A DNA stretch of 64,000 bases from Nocardia takedensis NBRC 100417 (lineage in GTDB: Bacteria > Actinomycetota > Actinomycetes > Mycobacteriales > Mycobacteriaceae): assembly GCF_000308695.1 (NCBI RefSeq), contig NZ_BAGG01000093.1, forward strand, positions 1 through 64,000, given 5' to 3'. The notes under the pieces are model-generated. The model did not search any database, was not told the origin of the DNA, and was given only the letters and a program-made list of their open reading frames with translations. Positions 26,666-35,076 of the stretch are shown here, in pieces (position 1 is the stretch's first letter; each line of letters opens with the position of its first letter). The translations under genes and the position numbers were made by a program.

Positions 26666-27204
26666 AACACCTCACAGGGGATTCGGGCAACGCCGACGGG
26701 CCCCGGCGCGTGGTGCGCCGGGGCCCGGGATCTACAAAGGATGTTTCGTTCGAGAGGGTGTTCAGGACTGGCTCGCTTCGCCGACTCGAGTGGTCGCCGT
26801 CGAACCAGGAGCCCGTAATCGGACGTTCTCGGAAGAGCTGAGTAACTGGTGCAGTGGCCACCTCCTGATCTATCGAACCGTCTGTCTGCTGTACTGCCGT
26901 GTCCCGCTCCGGCGGTCCGGCCGACTGCACCGGATTCTCTTCTCCGCCGGGGGACGATCCTTCTTCGTCTTCCGGGCAGTTCACCTGCCCGGCCAACTCG
27001 ATCTCTTCATTCCGACGACAGCGACATTAGCGGTTCCGCCTCACAATGTCTACAACCATCACTACAGAATTTGTGATGTCGCCGTCTCGGTTTACCTGCT
27101 CCCGCGACCTCCGGTACTAGTGGAGAGCAACGGTTCCCCACCGACACCGGCGCGGCGGCAAACCACCCGCACCGGAAGACCACACGACACGGGACAGTTT
27201 CCAG
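26666..27204. other. Intergenic stretch before the ANTAR gene
   Basis: This stretch is less GC-rich than its surroundings. A leftward frame (26655-26996) encodes a hydrophilic peptide of up to 113 residues but runs through a strong hairpin, has no ATG or ribosome site, and resembles nothing known. TCACAA (27041-27046) and TTGTGA (27071-27076) form a loose inverted repeat about 130 bases before the ANTAR start and may be an operator. No gene is called here. Confidence 0.4.
26698..26726. terminator. Strong GC-rich hairpin, probable terminator
   Basis: GGGCCCCGGCGC (26698-26709) and GCGCCGGGGCCC (26715-26726) form a perfect 12-bp stem with a 5-base loop. It lies just outside the start of the MerR remnant and could end transcription from either side. 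No U tract follows. Confidence 0.65.
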
Positions 27205-27543
27205 ATGAGCGAGGACGCAGCGGGTCGACCGCCTACGCAAGGACCGACGAACCACAACTTCGACCACACAGGGCCGGGCCGGAGTCGACGACGGAGAACA
27301 CCGGACCAGCCCGGTCCGGGCGACGCGGTGATCGAACAGGCCACGGGAGCGTTGATGGCCGCCCACGGCATCGACGCGGCACAAGCACTAGACATGCTGG
27401 TCACCTGGGCCGAGGCCGGCGAAACCGCGCTACCGGCTACGGCCCAACGAATCCTGGCCACACTCAGCGAGAGCGGCGGCGCGGGCCGTGCGCTGCGGAT
27501 TCGCTTCGACCACCTCCTGCTCACCGCACACCAGCGGATCTGA
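27205..27543 (+). CDS. ANTAR-domain protein
   Basis: The 112-residue protein ends in an ANTAR domain (VIEQATGALMAAHGIDAAQA, then LVTWAEAGETALPATAQRIL), an RNA-binding antitermination module that recognises paired hairpins in leader RNAs. The N-terminal 35 residues are polar and carry no receiver or GAF domain. It is therefore a stand-alone ANTAR protein whose input must come from a partner. ATG 27205 has only a weak ribosome site. Its target RNA is unknown. Confidence 0.78.
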   Translation: MSEDAAGRPPTQGPTNHNFDHTGPGRSRRRRTPDQPGPGDAVIEQATGALMAAHGIDAAQALDMLVTWAEAGETALPATAQRILATLSESGGAGRALRIRFDHLLLTAHQRI

Positions 27544-27761
27544 GCACACGGTTGCGGTCGCGGCTCGTTTCTCGCTTTTCCGCTCGGGCGGGGCGGTCGC
27601 GACGCGACACCGGACACCGCGTCGGTGCGCCGGGCGGTGGACTGCTCACACGTCCACCTGACCGTCGGTGACCATCACTCACATCGCCCGATCGGAAGCC
27701 GAAAATCAGGTCCGGCCCTCTGCCGCTCATGCCGACGAACGGACAACCGGCGGAGTGACGG

Positions 27762-28691
27762 CTACTGTCCGGGCTTCGCGTCCTGGTTGCCCTCGGGCCG
27801 GTCGAGGCGAACGCGTCCACCGTGGTGGTAGCCGACTTCGTCGGGAGTGCGCGGTCCGTAGCGGCGTTCGCCGAAGTCGACGGCGAGGGATCGGTGGGGA
27901 TCGAGGCGTTGGAAATCGACGCTCGCCGCGTAGGCGCGCAGCCCGGCGCCCACCAGTGCGCGGGTCGCCAGGTCGGGATCGGGCAGGCCGTGCACACGCC
28001 GAAGCGGTCGGGAGCAGAAGGTGGCGATCACCCGTGTCGCGGCGGATCGCGCGGCTCGGGGCAGGCAGCGTTGACCGAACGCGTCGATCAGGGCGCGGGC
28101 GATCGCCCGTCCGTCGTCGGAGGCCGCGTATTCGCGCTGCTCGTAGGCGAGTGCCCACCGGGCGAGTTCGGCGCGCTCGTCGGGAATGTCGACGAGGTGC
28201 TGGCGCACCGCTACCGCTCGCCAGAATCGCCAGTGCGCTTCCTGTTCGGCCTCGGAGAACAGCCGGACGCCGAGGGAGGTGGTGATGGCGTGCGGATCGA
28301 GGGCGAGCGTGGCCAGGGTGTAAAGGGAGTCCTGCGCGCGCAGGGGGAAATGGGCGTGGATCTGGTTGAGCCGTTCGATCCAGGCCCGGCCGACGGCGGA
28401 GTCGGGTCCGTGGTCGAGCAGGTTGCCGAAGAAGACGATCGTGTCGTCGTTGCGGCGCAGGGTGTCACGGACGATGTCGCCGGTGCCACGGCGATACAGC
28501 GTGCGCGCCATCGCGGGCACCGCCACTTGCTCGAGGAAAGCGACGGTGAACAGCGCGTACACCAACGCGCCGTGGCCGTGCAGGACTGTCAGCGAGAGCC
28601 GGGCGATCTCGTCGGCGTCACGGCGGGGGTCGAGCGCGGCGATCCGGGCGCGCACCTGCGCGCCGCGGATGCGGTTGTTCGCGTGCGTCAC
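27762..28691 (-). CDS. DUF2236 (MpaB-like) protein, third copy, coupled to the Ldi-like gene
   Basis: The 309-residue protein has DUF2236 features distinct from the other two copies: GHGALVYALFTVAFLEQV, then NQIHAHFPLRAQDSLYTLAT with the conserved histidine near residue 103, and GVRLFSEAEQEAHWRFWRA. RQHLVDIPDE and LARWALAYEQREYAASDDGR follow. It is closer to the fungal MpaB-type branch than the mce-linked pair. GTG 28691 overlaps the stop of the Ldi-like gene (GTGA), so the two proteins are made together and may act in sequence. Substrate unknown. Confidence 0.82.
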   Translation of the reverse strand: MTHANNRIRGAQVRARIAALDPRRDADEIARLSLTVLHGHGALVYALFTVAFLEQVAVPAMARTLYRRGTGDIVRDTLRRNDDTIVFFGNLLDHGPDSAVGRAWIERLNQIHAHFPLRAQDSLYTLATLALDPHAITTSLGVRLFSEAEQEAHWRFWRAVAVRQHLVDIPDERAELARWALAYEQREYAASDDGRAIARALIDAFGQRCLPRAARSAATRVIATFCSRPLRRVHGLPDPDLATRALVGAGLRAYAASVDFQRLDPHRSLAVDFGERRYGPRTPDEVGYHHGGRVRLDRPEGNQDAKPGQ

Positions 28692-30619
28692 GGTCGGGGC
28701 TCCACGTCGAGTTCGAGGCGGCCGCCGAGGTCGAGGGTGAGCGTCGAGCGTCCCGTGCGGTCGGCGACTATCTCGCGTTCGAGTGCTCCACGCACGTGGT
28801 AGGGGCGTCCGGGCGTCAGCCGGTCGACGACGACGGCGGTGCGCAGCGGGCCCGCACCGGGAGCCAGGACGCAGTGCAGCGCTGCGCCGTCGGTGTGCGC
28901 TCGGGCCACCAACACGTCGGGGTAGTCGGCGTCCGCGAGGCGGGGGCCGGTGCGCCAAGTGTCGGGCAGGCCGCCTCCGATGAGATCGCGCATCCCGGAC
29001 GCGCGCCCGAACCGGGCCATCAGTTCGTAGAGGTTGCCCTGGGTGGAGACGCCCCCGTAGCGCGCCGCACCGCCCGCGCGTCGGATGGGCTCGGTGTCGG
29101 CCAGGTGGGCCAGTACGCGGACGGCGACGTCTTCGTCGCCGATCTCGCGGGCGGCCATCGCGAGCAGGATCTGCCCGAACGCCACGCCGCCGAAGGCGTA
29201 GGAGCCGGAGTCGCAGCGGTTGGCCAGTGTCGCGGGCAGGACGAAATGGCCGTCGCGTTCCCGCAGGACGGTTTCGCGCAGCAGTCGCCAGGAGCGGTGC
29301 GCGATATCGGGATAGGCGGGGTGCAGCCAGTACGTCGTGGGCAGCCACACGCCGTCGCCCGCCCACGGACTCCACGACATACCGAGCGTTTCGGAGCGGA
29401 CACCGACGACGCGGCCGTCGGGGCGGTGGAATTCGGTGAGGTAGGCGGTGCGGATGCGCTCGTGCAGTCGGTCGTAGGCGGCGCCGCCGTGCAGGCGGCG
29501 GTCCATCAGCAGCGTGTTGACCGCGAAAGTGTTGCAGACCGGGTAGATCCACCGCGGTTCGCAGGAGAACAGTGTGAACGCTGAGCGCTCCATGTTCTTC
29601 GCGATCGAGGAAGCCAGCGCGGGCAGATCGTAGCTGTAGGTCTCCTCGTCGGACCAGCGGTAGGTGAGTCCGCCCGGTGCGGAGAAACGGGTGTCGTCGA
29701 AGGTCTCGAACAGGCCGACCGAGACGCCCTGCCAACCGGTGAGCATCACGTTGTCGTTGTTGTCGACCGGATCGCGGCTCAGCGACAGCCGTCCCCACGC
29801 GTTCTCCAGCGCCCAGTAGCCCCAGACGCGTCGGTCGCCCATCTTCTCGATCGAGCGGGCGTGCGCCTCGGTGAGATAGCCGCCGAAGGCGGGCGCGCAG
29901 GTGTGCCGGTAGGCCGCGAGCGCGTAGCCGAGCAGGCACAGCTGATAGCGCAGCGCTGCCTCGCGGAATTGGTCACGCCGGTCGAACCCGTCGAAGGACG
30001 ACACCGGTTGCAGGGCGAGGTCGAGCGCGAACCGGAGCCGCTCGAGGTCGTCGGTGCTCGCTTCACGCACGGGCGGCTCGACGCGCGAGGGCACCCGGGT
30101 GATGGTGGCCGGTCGGGCCAGAACGCCCGCGTTGAGACGCGCGGCCCGCTGTCGACGCCGGGTGTGGCGCACCGCGTGCGCGGCGAGGCAGAACGCGGCC
30201 AGGGCCGGTCCGGCGGCCGCGACCGCGCCCAGTCCGGCATCGGTCAGGTGGTGGTGCGCCATCGTCACACCGAGGGCGAGGTCCAGCGCCCACACCGCGA
30301 TCGGCACGACGACCGCGCCGATCATCCACCAGATCAGCACAGCCGTGACCAGGGCGAGCACCGCGCCGAGGGTGTGCAACGGATGACCGCTCGCGAGGTG
30401 CCCGCCGCCGGGCAGCATCAACCCCGCGCCCAGCAGACGCAGCCGGTCCTCGCCGGTGAGGGCCAGCACCGCGCCGAGCAACCAGATGACGCCGAGGACA
30501 CCGCCCGCGCGGAGCATGGTTCGCAGGGTGACCGGCGGGAACAGCGGCGCACGCGCGTCGAGCGGGGGGAGGGCCACCGTCGTCGTGCGCGGCGACTCGG
30601 CCTCGGTGGCCGCGCTCAT
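28688..30619 (-). CDS. Linalool dehydratase/isomerase-like protein fused to an N-terminal membrane domain
   Basis: The 643-residue protein has about four membrane segments in its first 150 residues, then an (alpha/alpha)-barrel domain resembling linalool dehydratase/isomerase. Shared landmarks with the Castellaniella enzyme, from memory, are IEKMGDRRVWGYW, a DPVDNNDNVMLTG motif (DPIEKENIMYKG there) and CEPRWIYPVCN followed by MDRRLHG (CEPDNYFVQCN and YDRLHG there). The two cysteines keep the nine-residue spacing of the catalytic pair. The characterised enzyme is periplasmic and lacks the membrane domain. ATG 30619 overlaps the stop of a small upstream ORF (ATGA), and the DUF2236 gene overlaps downstream. 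An isoprenoid alcohol substrate is possible but unproven. Confidence 0.78.
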   Translation of the reverse strand: MSAATEAESPRTTTVALPPLDARAPLFPPVTLRTMLRAGGVLGVIWLLGAVLALTGEDRLRLLGAGLMLPGGGHLASGHPLHTLGAVLALVTAVLIWWMIGAVVVPIAVWALDLALGVTMAHHHLTDAGLGAVAAAGPALAAFCLAAHAVRHTRRRQRAARLNAGVLARPATITRVPSRVEPPVREASTDDLERLRFALDLALQPVSSFDGFDRRDQFREAALRYQLCLLGYALAAYRHTCAPAFGGYLTEAHARSIEKMGDRRVWGYWALENAWGRLSLSRDPVDNNDNVMLTGWQGVSVGLFETFDDTRFSAPGGLTYRWSDEETYSYDLPALASSIAKNMERSAFTLFSCEPRWIYPVCNTFAVNTLLMDRRLHGGAAYDRLHERIRTAYLTEFHRPDGRVVGVRSETLGMSWSPWAGDGVWLPTTYWLHPAYPDIAHRSWRLLRETVLRERDGHFVLPATLANRCDSGSYAFGGVAFGQILLAMAAREIGDEDVAVRVLAHLADTEPIRRAGGAARYGGVSTQGNLYELMARFGRASGMRDLIGGGLPDTWRTGPRLADADYPDVLVARAHTDGAALHCVLAPGAGPLRTAVVVDRLTPGRPYHVRGALEREIVADRTGRSTLTLDLGGRLELDVEPRP

Positions 30620-30771
30620 CGGGGCACCGCGTAGCGAGCGGGCGGGGCGAACATCGTTTCCGCGGAGGAGGTGTCGCGACGCGACCACCCGGCGCTCCCG
30701 CCTCCTCGCAGTGCGCGCAGGAGTCGCTCGAGCGCGGCCATCACCGCGAGCGCGGCCACACAACAGACCAT
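30616..30771 (-). CDS. Small ORF (51 aa) coupled to the Ldi-like gene
   Basis: The ORF starts at ATG 30771 after GAGAGG and ends in TGA overlapping the ATG of the Ldi-like gene by four bases (ATGA). The peptide begins with a short hydrophobic stretch (VCCVAALAVMAAL) followed by a basic helix and a polar tail. The overlap and the ribosome site argue that it is translated, either as a coupling leader or as a small membrane peptide. No homologue is recognised. Confidence 0.5.
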   Translation of the reverse strand: MVCCVAALAVMAALERLLRALRGGGSAGWSRRDTSSAETMFAPPARYAVPR

Positions 30772-30810
30772 GACGAGCCTCTCGGACATTCGGACGGAAA
30801 TCCGATTTCA

Positions 30811-30832
30811 GGAACCGGTTCGTTCCGGTTCC
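30811..30832. promoter_or_regulatory. Palindrome GGAACCGG-N6-CCGGTTCC between divergent tetR and the Ldi-like operon
   Basis: The arms (30811-30818 and 30825-30832) are perfect over eight bases and lie 18 bases upstream of the TetR start codon. The left arm itself extends to the palindrome GAACCGGTTC. Its place between a TetR gene and a divergent operon is typical of an autoregulated TetR operator. Confidence 0.7.
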
Positions 30833-30849
30833 CAATAAGGTGACAGTTC

Positions 30850-31491
30850 GTGGCACGGCGTGTCAAGATGCTCGACATGACCTCCGCCGCCCGCCCCTAC
30901 GGCGGCATGCCCAGCGACACACGCCGCGAGCAGCGTCGGACACGACTGCTCCAGGCCGTGCTCGACGTCGCCGGCGAGGACGGACTCGGCGGGCTGACGG
31001 TCGCGTCGGTCTGCGCCCGCGCCGGGGTCGGGAAGCGCTACTTCTACGAGAGTTTCGCCTCACTCGACGAACTCATCGCCGGCGCGCTACAGCAGATCTT
31101 CGAACAGGTCGGTCGGGCCATCGAGGACTCCGGACTACAACCCGAGGACCCCGCCGAACGATTGCTGGAGGTAGCGGCCCGCGGCGCCCTCGAGGTGATG
31201 GACGACCCTCGAGTGGCGCGGTTCTACCTCGAATCGGCCGGCAGTCCCGCGGGCGCTGCCGTCCGTGAGGCCGCGGTCGGCGTCCTGACCGAACAACTGC
31301 TCGTCCGACTGGTAGGCGCCACCCCGGCACAGGCGACGGCCCGCCTGCTCGGGCATCTGCTCGTGGCCGGCACCCACCACGTAGTGGCCTTGTGGCTGGC
31401 CGGAGACTCCGGAGTCGACCGCGAGGAACTGATCGCACTGCTCGTCGATATCGGAAGCGACGCCGCGCAACGAATGCGCGAACAGGCTTGA
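30850..31491 (+). CDS. TetR-family regulator divergent from the Ldi-like operon
   Basis: The 213-residue protein has an N-terminal helix-turn-helix (RLLQAVLDVAGEDGLGGLTV, then ARAGVGKRYFYESFASLDEL) and a helical C-terminal ligand domain. GTG 30850 has AAGGTG upstream; later ATGs at 30868, 30877 and 30907 are alternatives because about 20 residues precede the usual domain start. It probably represses the divergent small ORF, Ldi-like and DUF2236 genes and itself through the palindrome at 30811-30832. Confidence 0.88.
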   Translation: MARRVKMLDMTSAARPYGGMPSDTRREQRRTRLLQAVLDVAGEDGLGGLTVASVCARAGVGKRYFYESFASLDELIAGALQQIFEQVGRAIEDSGLQPEDPAERLLEVAARGALEVMDDPRVARFYLESAGSPAGAAVREAAVGVLTEQLLVRLVGATPAQATARLLGHLLVAGTHHVVALWLAGDSGVDREELIALLVDIGSDAAQRMREQA

Positions 31492-31828
31492 CGGTTCCGG
31501 ACGTCGTCCATCCCGCGGCCTCGAACACCCGGAGGGTGGCCGCCTGTCAGCACAGACGCGGAAGAGCACGTGGCACTGATCGCGCTACTCCAGGCCCCGC
31601 CGGACGGCACCCGGTGGGGACCCTCGCGGCGTCCGCAGCCCAGCTCGCCGATCCCACGCCGCCCTCATGAAGACCCTCACCCAACGATACGACCCCGACG
31701 TATGCCCGGTCACCGGCGAGAAGTGCGTAGCAGAGGGCGACGCCGGACTCTGAGGTGTCCACGGTCGGATCCCGGTCGCGACCTCGATGCTCGGATCCAA
31801 CCGGTGGCAGGCATGGGAGGATCGGGGG
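31492..31828. other. Intergenic stretch between tetR and the AraC-type gene
   Basis: The stretch holds one possible short rightward ORF (31667-31753, 28 codons, MKTLTQRYDPDVCPVTGEKC and a short acidic tail) with two cysteines but no good ribosome site. The leftward frames are shadows. No terminator or promoter stands out. Confidence 0.35.
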
Positions 31829-32275
31829 GTGAGTGGTGGATCGGGGGGCGGGCAGCAGTTGGGGGATCTGGCGCGGTTGCGGCGGGTGCGGGATCGGATC
31901 GATCGGGAGTTCGCGCAACCGTTGGACGTGGAGCGGCTCGCGCGGGACGCGCACATGTCGGCGGGGCATCTGAGCAGGCAGTTCCGGGCCGCTTACGGGG
32001 AGTCGCCGTACAGCTATCTGATGACGCGGCGGATCGAGCGGGCGATGGCGTTGCTGCGGCGCGGGGATCTGAGCGTCACCGAGGTGTGCTTCACGGTGGG
32101 GTGCTCCTCGCTGGGCACGTTCAGTACGCGGTTCACCGAATTGGTCGGGGTGCCGCCGAGTGTGTACCGGAAGGAGGCGCTGGAGACCTCGGGGATCCCG
32201 TCGTGCGTGGCCAAGCAGGTCACCCGGCCGGTCCGGGTCAAGGCCACCCCGGGCCGTCGACCGCCCACGGCCTGA
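31829..32275 (+). CDS. AraC-family DNA-binding protein (HTH domain only)
   Basis: The 148-residue protein is essentially a complete AraC DNA-binding domain: LARDAHMSAGHLSRQFRAAY for the first helix-turn-helix and VCFTVGCSSLGTFSTRFTEL for the second, with VGVPPSVYR. There is no ligand-binding domain. Such short AraC proteins often sit beside glyoxalase-fold genes; none is adjacent here. GTG 31829 is chosen because GGGAGG lies seven bases upstream. The C-terminal tail is basic. Confidence 0.85.
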   Translation: MSGGSGGGQQLGDLARLRRVRDRIDREFAQPLDVERLARDAHMSAGHLSRQFRAAYGESPYSYLMTRRIERAMALLRRGDLSVTEVCFTVGCSSLGTFSTRFTELVGVPPSVYRKEALETSGIPSCVAKQVTRPVRVKATPGRRPPTA

Positions 32276-32283
32276 GCCGCCCA

Positions 32284-32400
32284 CCGAACTCACCGCCACC
32301 AGCGCCAGCCACCACCAACGCAACGACTGGCACCGCCACCGGCACCACCGCCAGCCACTGGCACCACCACTGGCATCGCCACCACGACGGGCACGGCCGC
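32284..32400. repeat. Low-complexity CACC/GCCAC-rich tract after the AraC gene
   Basis: About 115 bases consist of variants of CACCACC, GCCACC and ACTGGCACC, with ACTGGCACC repeated at least twice. It lies between convergent genes and is not coding in any recognisable way. It may be an expanding simple repeat. Confidence 0.55.
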
Positions 32401-32427
32401 TCATCCCTCCTGGACGAACGACACCCG

Positions 32428-33510
32428 TCAGGAATCGATGACGACCCGCCCGCCCGGCGCGACGAACTCCAGCAGCGCGTCCGCCTCGGCGCGGACCGCC
32501 GCTTCGTCCGCCGCGTCCAGCGGATGCCAGGGCGAGATGCGCACCCCGGTTCCGTCCAGCGCCCAGCGTCCGTGCACGAAACCGTCGACCAGGTACATGG
32601 GCACCCCGGCCGAGGCTTCCTTGGCGGTCCGCGCGCGGTCGGCGTCGCTGATCATCCGCCGTCGGTCCTTGTGGCCGAGCAGCGCGTTGTCGAAGGCGGG
32701 CAGGAAGCGCACCGGGGCGGGCAGGTCGGGGTCGGCGAGCGGGGCGTCGGGCAGGTCGAACAGTACGGCGTGGCGGTCGTCGGTGAAGACGCGCAGTTCG
32801 GCGCGCATCCCGTCGATGACTTCGGCCAGTCTGGTCACCCCGGCCCACGCCTGCATGTCGGCGACGGTGGCCGGACCATAGGCGGCCAGATAGCGCAGGA
32901 TGAGTCGGCGCGGGTCGGGCTCGGGGTGCAGGGGCGCGCCGATCCACTCCTCGGCGGGCCCCATGGTGACGTAGCGGTTGCGCCAGCGGCCCCATTCGCC
33001 GGTTTCGGGACCGTGGGCCATGGGCACGAGCACCTCGACGGTCTCCGCGAGTCGACGCGGCAGCCGACCGGGAAACCGTTCGGCGAGCAGTTTCCCGAGA
33101 TCGCCTCGGCTCATGGTCTTTCCGGCCAGCAGCGCGCGCCCCGCACGCTCGAGTTCGTCGAGGTCGAGACCGTCGATCTCGTCGCGGTAGTAGGCGGCGC
33201 GCAGCGCCGAGCGCACGATCGGCCCCACGGTGGGCCGCAGCCACCGGAAGTCCTGCGCGTCGGCCAGGTGCACGGTGCGGCGGATCATGGTGGAGCGCAC
33301 CACCTTCCGTTCCCGCAGCAGTTGTTCCAATTCGGCGGGCGCGAAATCGGCCAGCCGCGACCACAATCCGACGTAGGGCCAGTTGGGTTCCTGCCCTTGG
33401 ACCGCGACCACGTGCCGGATCAGCTCGAACGGGGTGATCCGCGCCCGTTCCGCCAACATCTGGCGGACCAACAGGGTCCGGTTCAGCGCGCGCAACGACA
33501 GTTCCGTCAT
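32428..33510 (-). CDS. Winged-helix DNA-binding domain protein (HTH_42 family)
   Basis: The 360-residue protein resembles the HTH_42/YcaQ-like group: LNRTLLVRQMLAER, VVAVQGQEPNWPYVGLWSRL, MIRRTVHLADAQDFRW, YLAAYGPATVADMQAWAGV and FLPAFDNALLGHKDR. Some relatives are DNA glycosylases acting on alkylated or cross-linked DNA. Many actinobacterial members are uncharacterised, so no activity is claimed. ATG 33510 follows a GGGGG run; the extra 20 residues of the longer frame are not conserved in type. Confidence 0.85.
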   Translation of the reverse strand: MTELSLRALNRTLLVRQMLAERARITPFELIRHVVAVQGQEPNWPYVGLWSRLADFAPAELEQLLRERKVVRSTMIRRTVHLADAQDFRWLRPTVGPIVRSALRAAYYRDEIDGLDLDELERAGRALLAGKTMSRGDLGKLLAERFPGRLPRRLAETVEVLVPMAHGPETGEWGRWRNRYVTMGPAEEWIGAPLHPEPDPRRLILRYLAAYGPATVADMQAWAGVTRLAEVIDGMRAELRVFTDDRHAVLFDLPDAPLADPDLPAPVRFLPAFDNALLGHKDRRRMISDADRARTAKEASAGVPMYLVDGFVHGRWALDGTGVRISPWHPLDAADEAAVRAEADALLEFVAPGGRVVIDS

Positions 33511-33570
33511 GCCCCCATACTCGCCGACCCCACCGACACGATCCGACCGGTCCGCGCCGCAAACCCCCAT

Positions 33571-35076
33571 TCACCGGCCCGGATCGCAGCGCCCCGGTTC
33601 GAGCAGAGTGCTCCCGCACGGCTCGTCGCCGTGTTCGCGCAGCACCTCGGCCCCGATGTCGTCGGTCAGATAGTGCAGGAAGGCGGCCGCCAGCGAGTCA
33701 CCGGGCACGTCGCCGTTGGTGTAGGCGTATTCGACGCCCCAGAAGGGGTAGCTCCGGTCGATGGCCTGCTGCCTGCCCGCCGCCACGCCGTCGAGGGTGA
33801 GCACCCGCATGTTCGCGGCCGCGGCCTCGGTCGACTCGCTGTAGCCGACCGCGCCGGGGATCTCGGCCACCGCCCGGTGCATCTCCTTGGTCACCGGCAC
33901 GTCGCAGTAGGTGCCCGCGGTGTCCTTGATGGCGGTGCAACTGCGGTGCGGACGGTCGGGTTGGTCGCCGCCGAGCAGTCGGCTCTCGAAGATGTTGCGG
34001 GTGCCCGACCCCGGCGTGCGGTTGACCAGCACGACCGGCAGATCGGGGCCGCCGACCTGTCGCCAGTTGGTGATCCGCCCCTGGAACAGGTCTGCGACCT
34101 GGGCCGCGGTGAGATCGGTCAGCCCCAGATCGGGGTGCACGATCACCGTGAACAGCGACACCGCCAGCGGGCGCGGCAGCAGCGTGGGGTAGCCCGCGCC
34201 CTTGGGGCCATCGCTGATCGTGAGCAGACCCGCGTCGGGCCCCGCCTCGGTCACCCGGTCCAGACCGCGTTCGGTGCCCTCGAAGTCGAAGGCGAATTCC
34301 GCGCCGCCGCAACGCTTCCCGTACTGTTCGGCGGCGTCGCGCAGCACCGGTTCGAAGGCCGAGGACCCGACCACGGTCAGGGTGCCCGAGGCGCAGTCCA
34401 GCGGATCGGGATTCGGCTCGACCAGCGCGACCACGAACTGCACCACGATCACCACCACGAGGAACGCCACCAGCGCCACCATCATCCGGGAAACGCCCGT
34501 GCGGCTGACGGTTTCGGTGACCCGGCCGCCTTTGATGTTGCCCAGCAAGGTCGGCGGCGGGTACTCCCCCGCGCCCTCCGACCGTTGCAAGATCGCCAGG
34601 ACCTTGTAGTGGTCGCCGCGATTCAACTGCACCTTGGGCAGGTCGATGACCCCGATCCGCCCCGCCGTGTCCTCGCGCACCGCGATCCCGGAGTTCGGCC
34701 CGAGCGAGCCGGTCAGATCCTGATCGCTCAACTCGGTGACCGCCATACCGACCACGCGACGCTGCGGGAACCGCAGGTGCAGGCCGACCCGCGCCACCGG
34801 CGCCAGGTAGTCCGACTCCTCGATCGTCAAGGTGCCACTGTTCTCGATGCGCACCAGAACGATGGACAGATCCCGCAATTCGGCGTTCGCGTCGCGGCGC
34901 AACTGGCTCAGCACACCGGGAAAGACCGCCTCCACCTCACCGGTGACCGGCGTGTCCATCTGCACGCGGTAACCCAGTCGCCGCCTACCCACGAACACGA
35001 ACTCCCACAGGAACGCACCGACCGGTATCGCGATACCGATCAGCGCCAGAATCGTGTCGACCGGAATGTCGTCCAC
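33571..35076 (-). CDS. Membrane-anchored PstS-like substrate-binding protein with two membrane segments
   Basis: The 501-residue protein has one membrane segment near the N-terminus (about 6-25) and a soluble domain of about 180 residues (VEAVFPGVLSQL to LGNIKGG). A second membrane segment lies at about 212-235, followed by a PstS/PBP-like domain (TLTVVGSSAFEPVLRDAAEQ, GLLTISDGPKGAGYPTLLPR, LVNRTPGSGTRNIF, IPGAVGYSESTEAA). With the PBP domain outside, the middle domain would be cytoplasmic. No ABC transporter genes are adjacent, so it looks like a receptor rather than a transporter component. GTG 35076 has GAGGGG seven bases upstream. Confidence 0.82.
   Translation of the reverse strand: MDDIPVDTILALIGIAIPVGAFLWEFVFVGRRRLGYRVQMDTPVTGEVEAVFPGVLSQLRRDANAELRDLSIVLVRIENSGTLTIEESDYLAPVARVGLHLRFPQRRVVGMAVTELSDQDLTGSLGPNSGIAVREDTAGRIGVIDLPKVQLNRGDHYKVLAILQRSEGAGEYPPPTLLGNIKGGRVTETVSRTGVSRMMVALVAFLVVVIVVQFVVALVEPNPDPLDCASGTLTVVGSSAFEPVLRDAAEQYGKRCGGAEFAFDFEGTERGLDRVTEAGPDAGLLTISDGPKGAGYPTLLPRPLAVSLFTVIVHPDLGLTDLTAAQVADLFQGRITNWRQVGGPDLPVVLVNRTPGSGTRNIFESRLLGGDQPDRPHRSCTAIKDTAGTYCDVPVTKEMHRAVAEIPGAVGYSESTEAAAANMRVLTLDGVAAGRQQAIDRSYPFWGVEYAYTNGDVPGDSLAAAFLHYLTDDIGAEVLREHGDEPCGSTLLEPGRCDPGR

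Noticed and set aside
26655..26996. Leftward 113-codon hydrophilic frame before the ANTAR gene
   Set aside because: It has no good start or ribosome site and runs through a strong hairpin. It remains possible but unsupported.
31667..31753. Possible 28-residue peptide with two cysteines
   Set aside because: There is no ribosome site and no homologue; it is recorded only in the intergenic entry.
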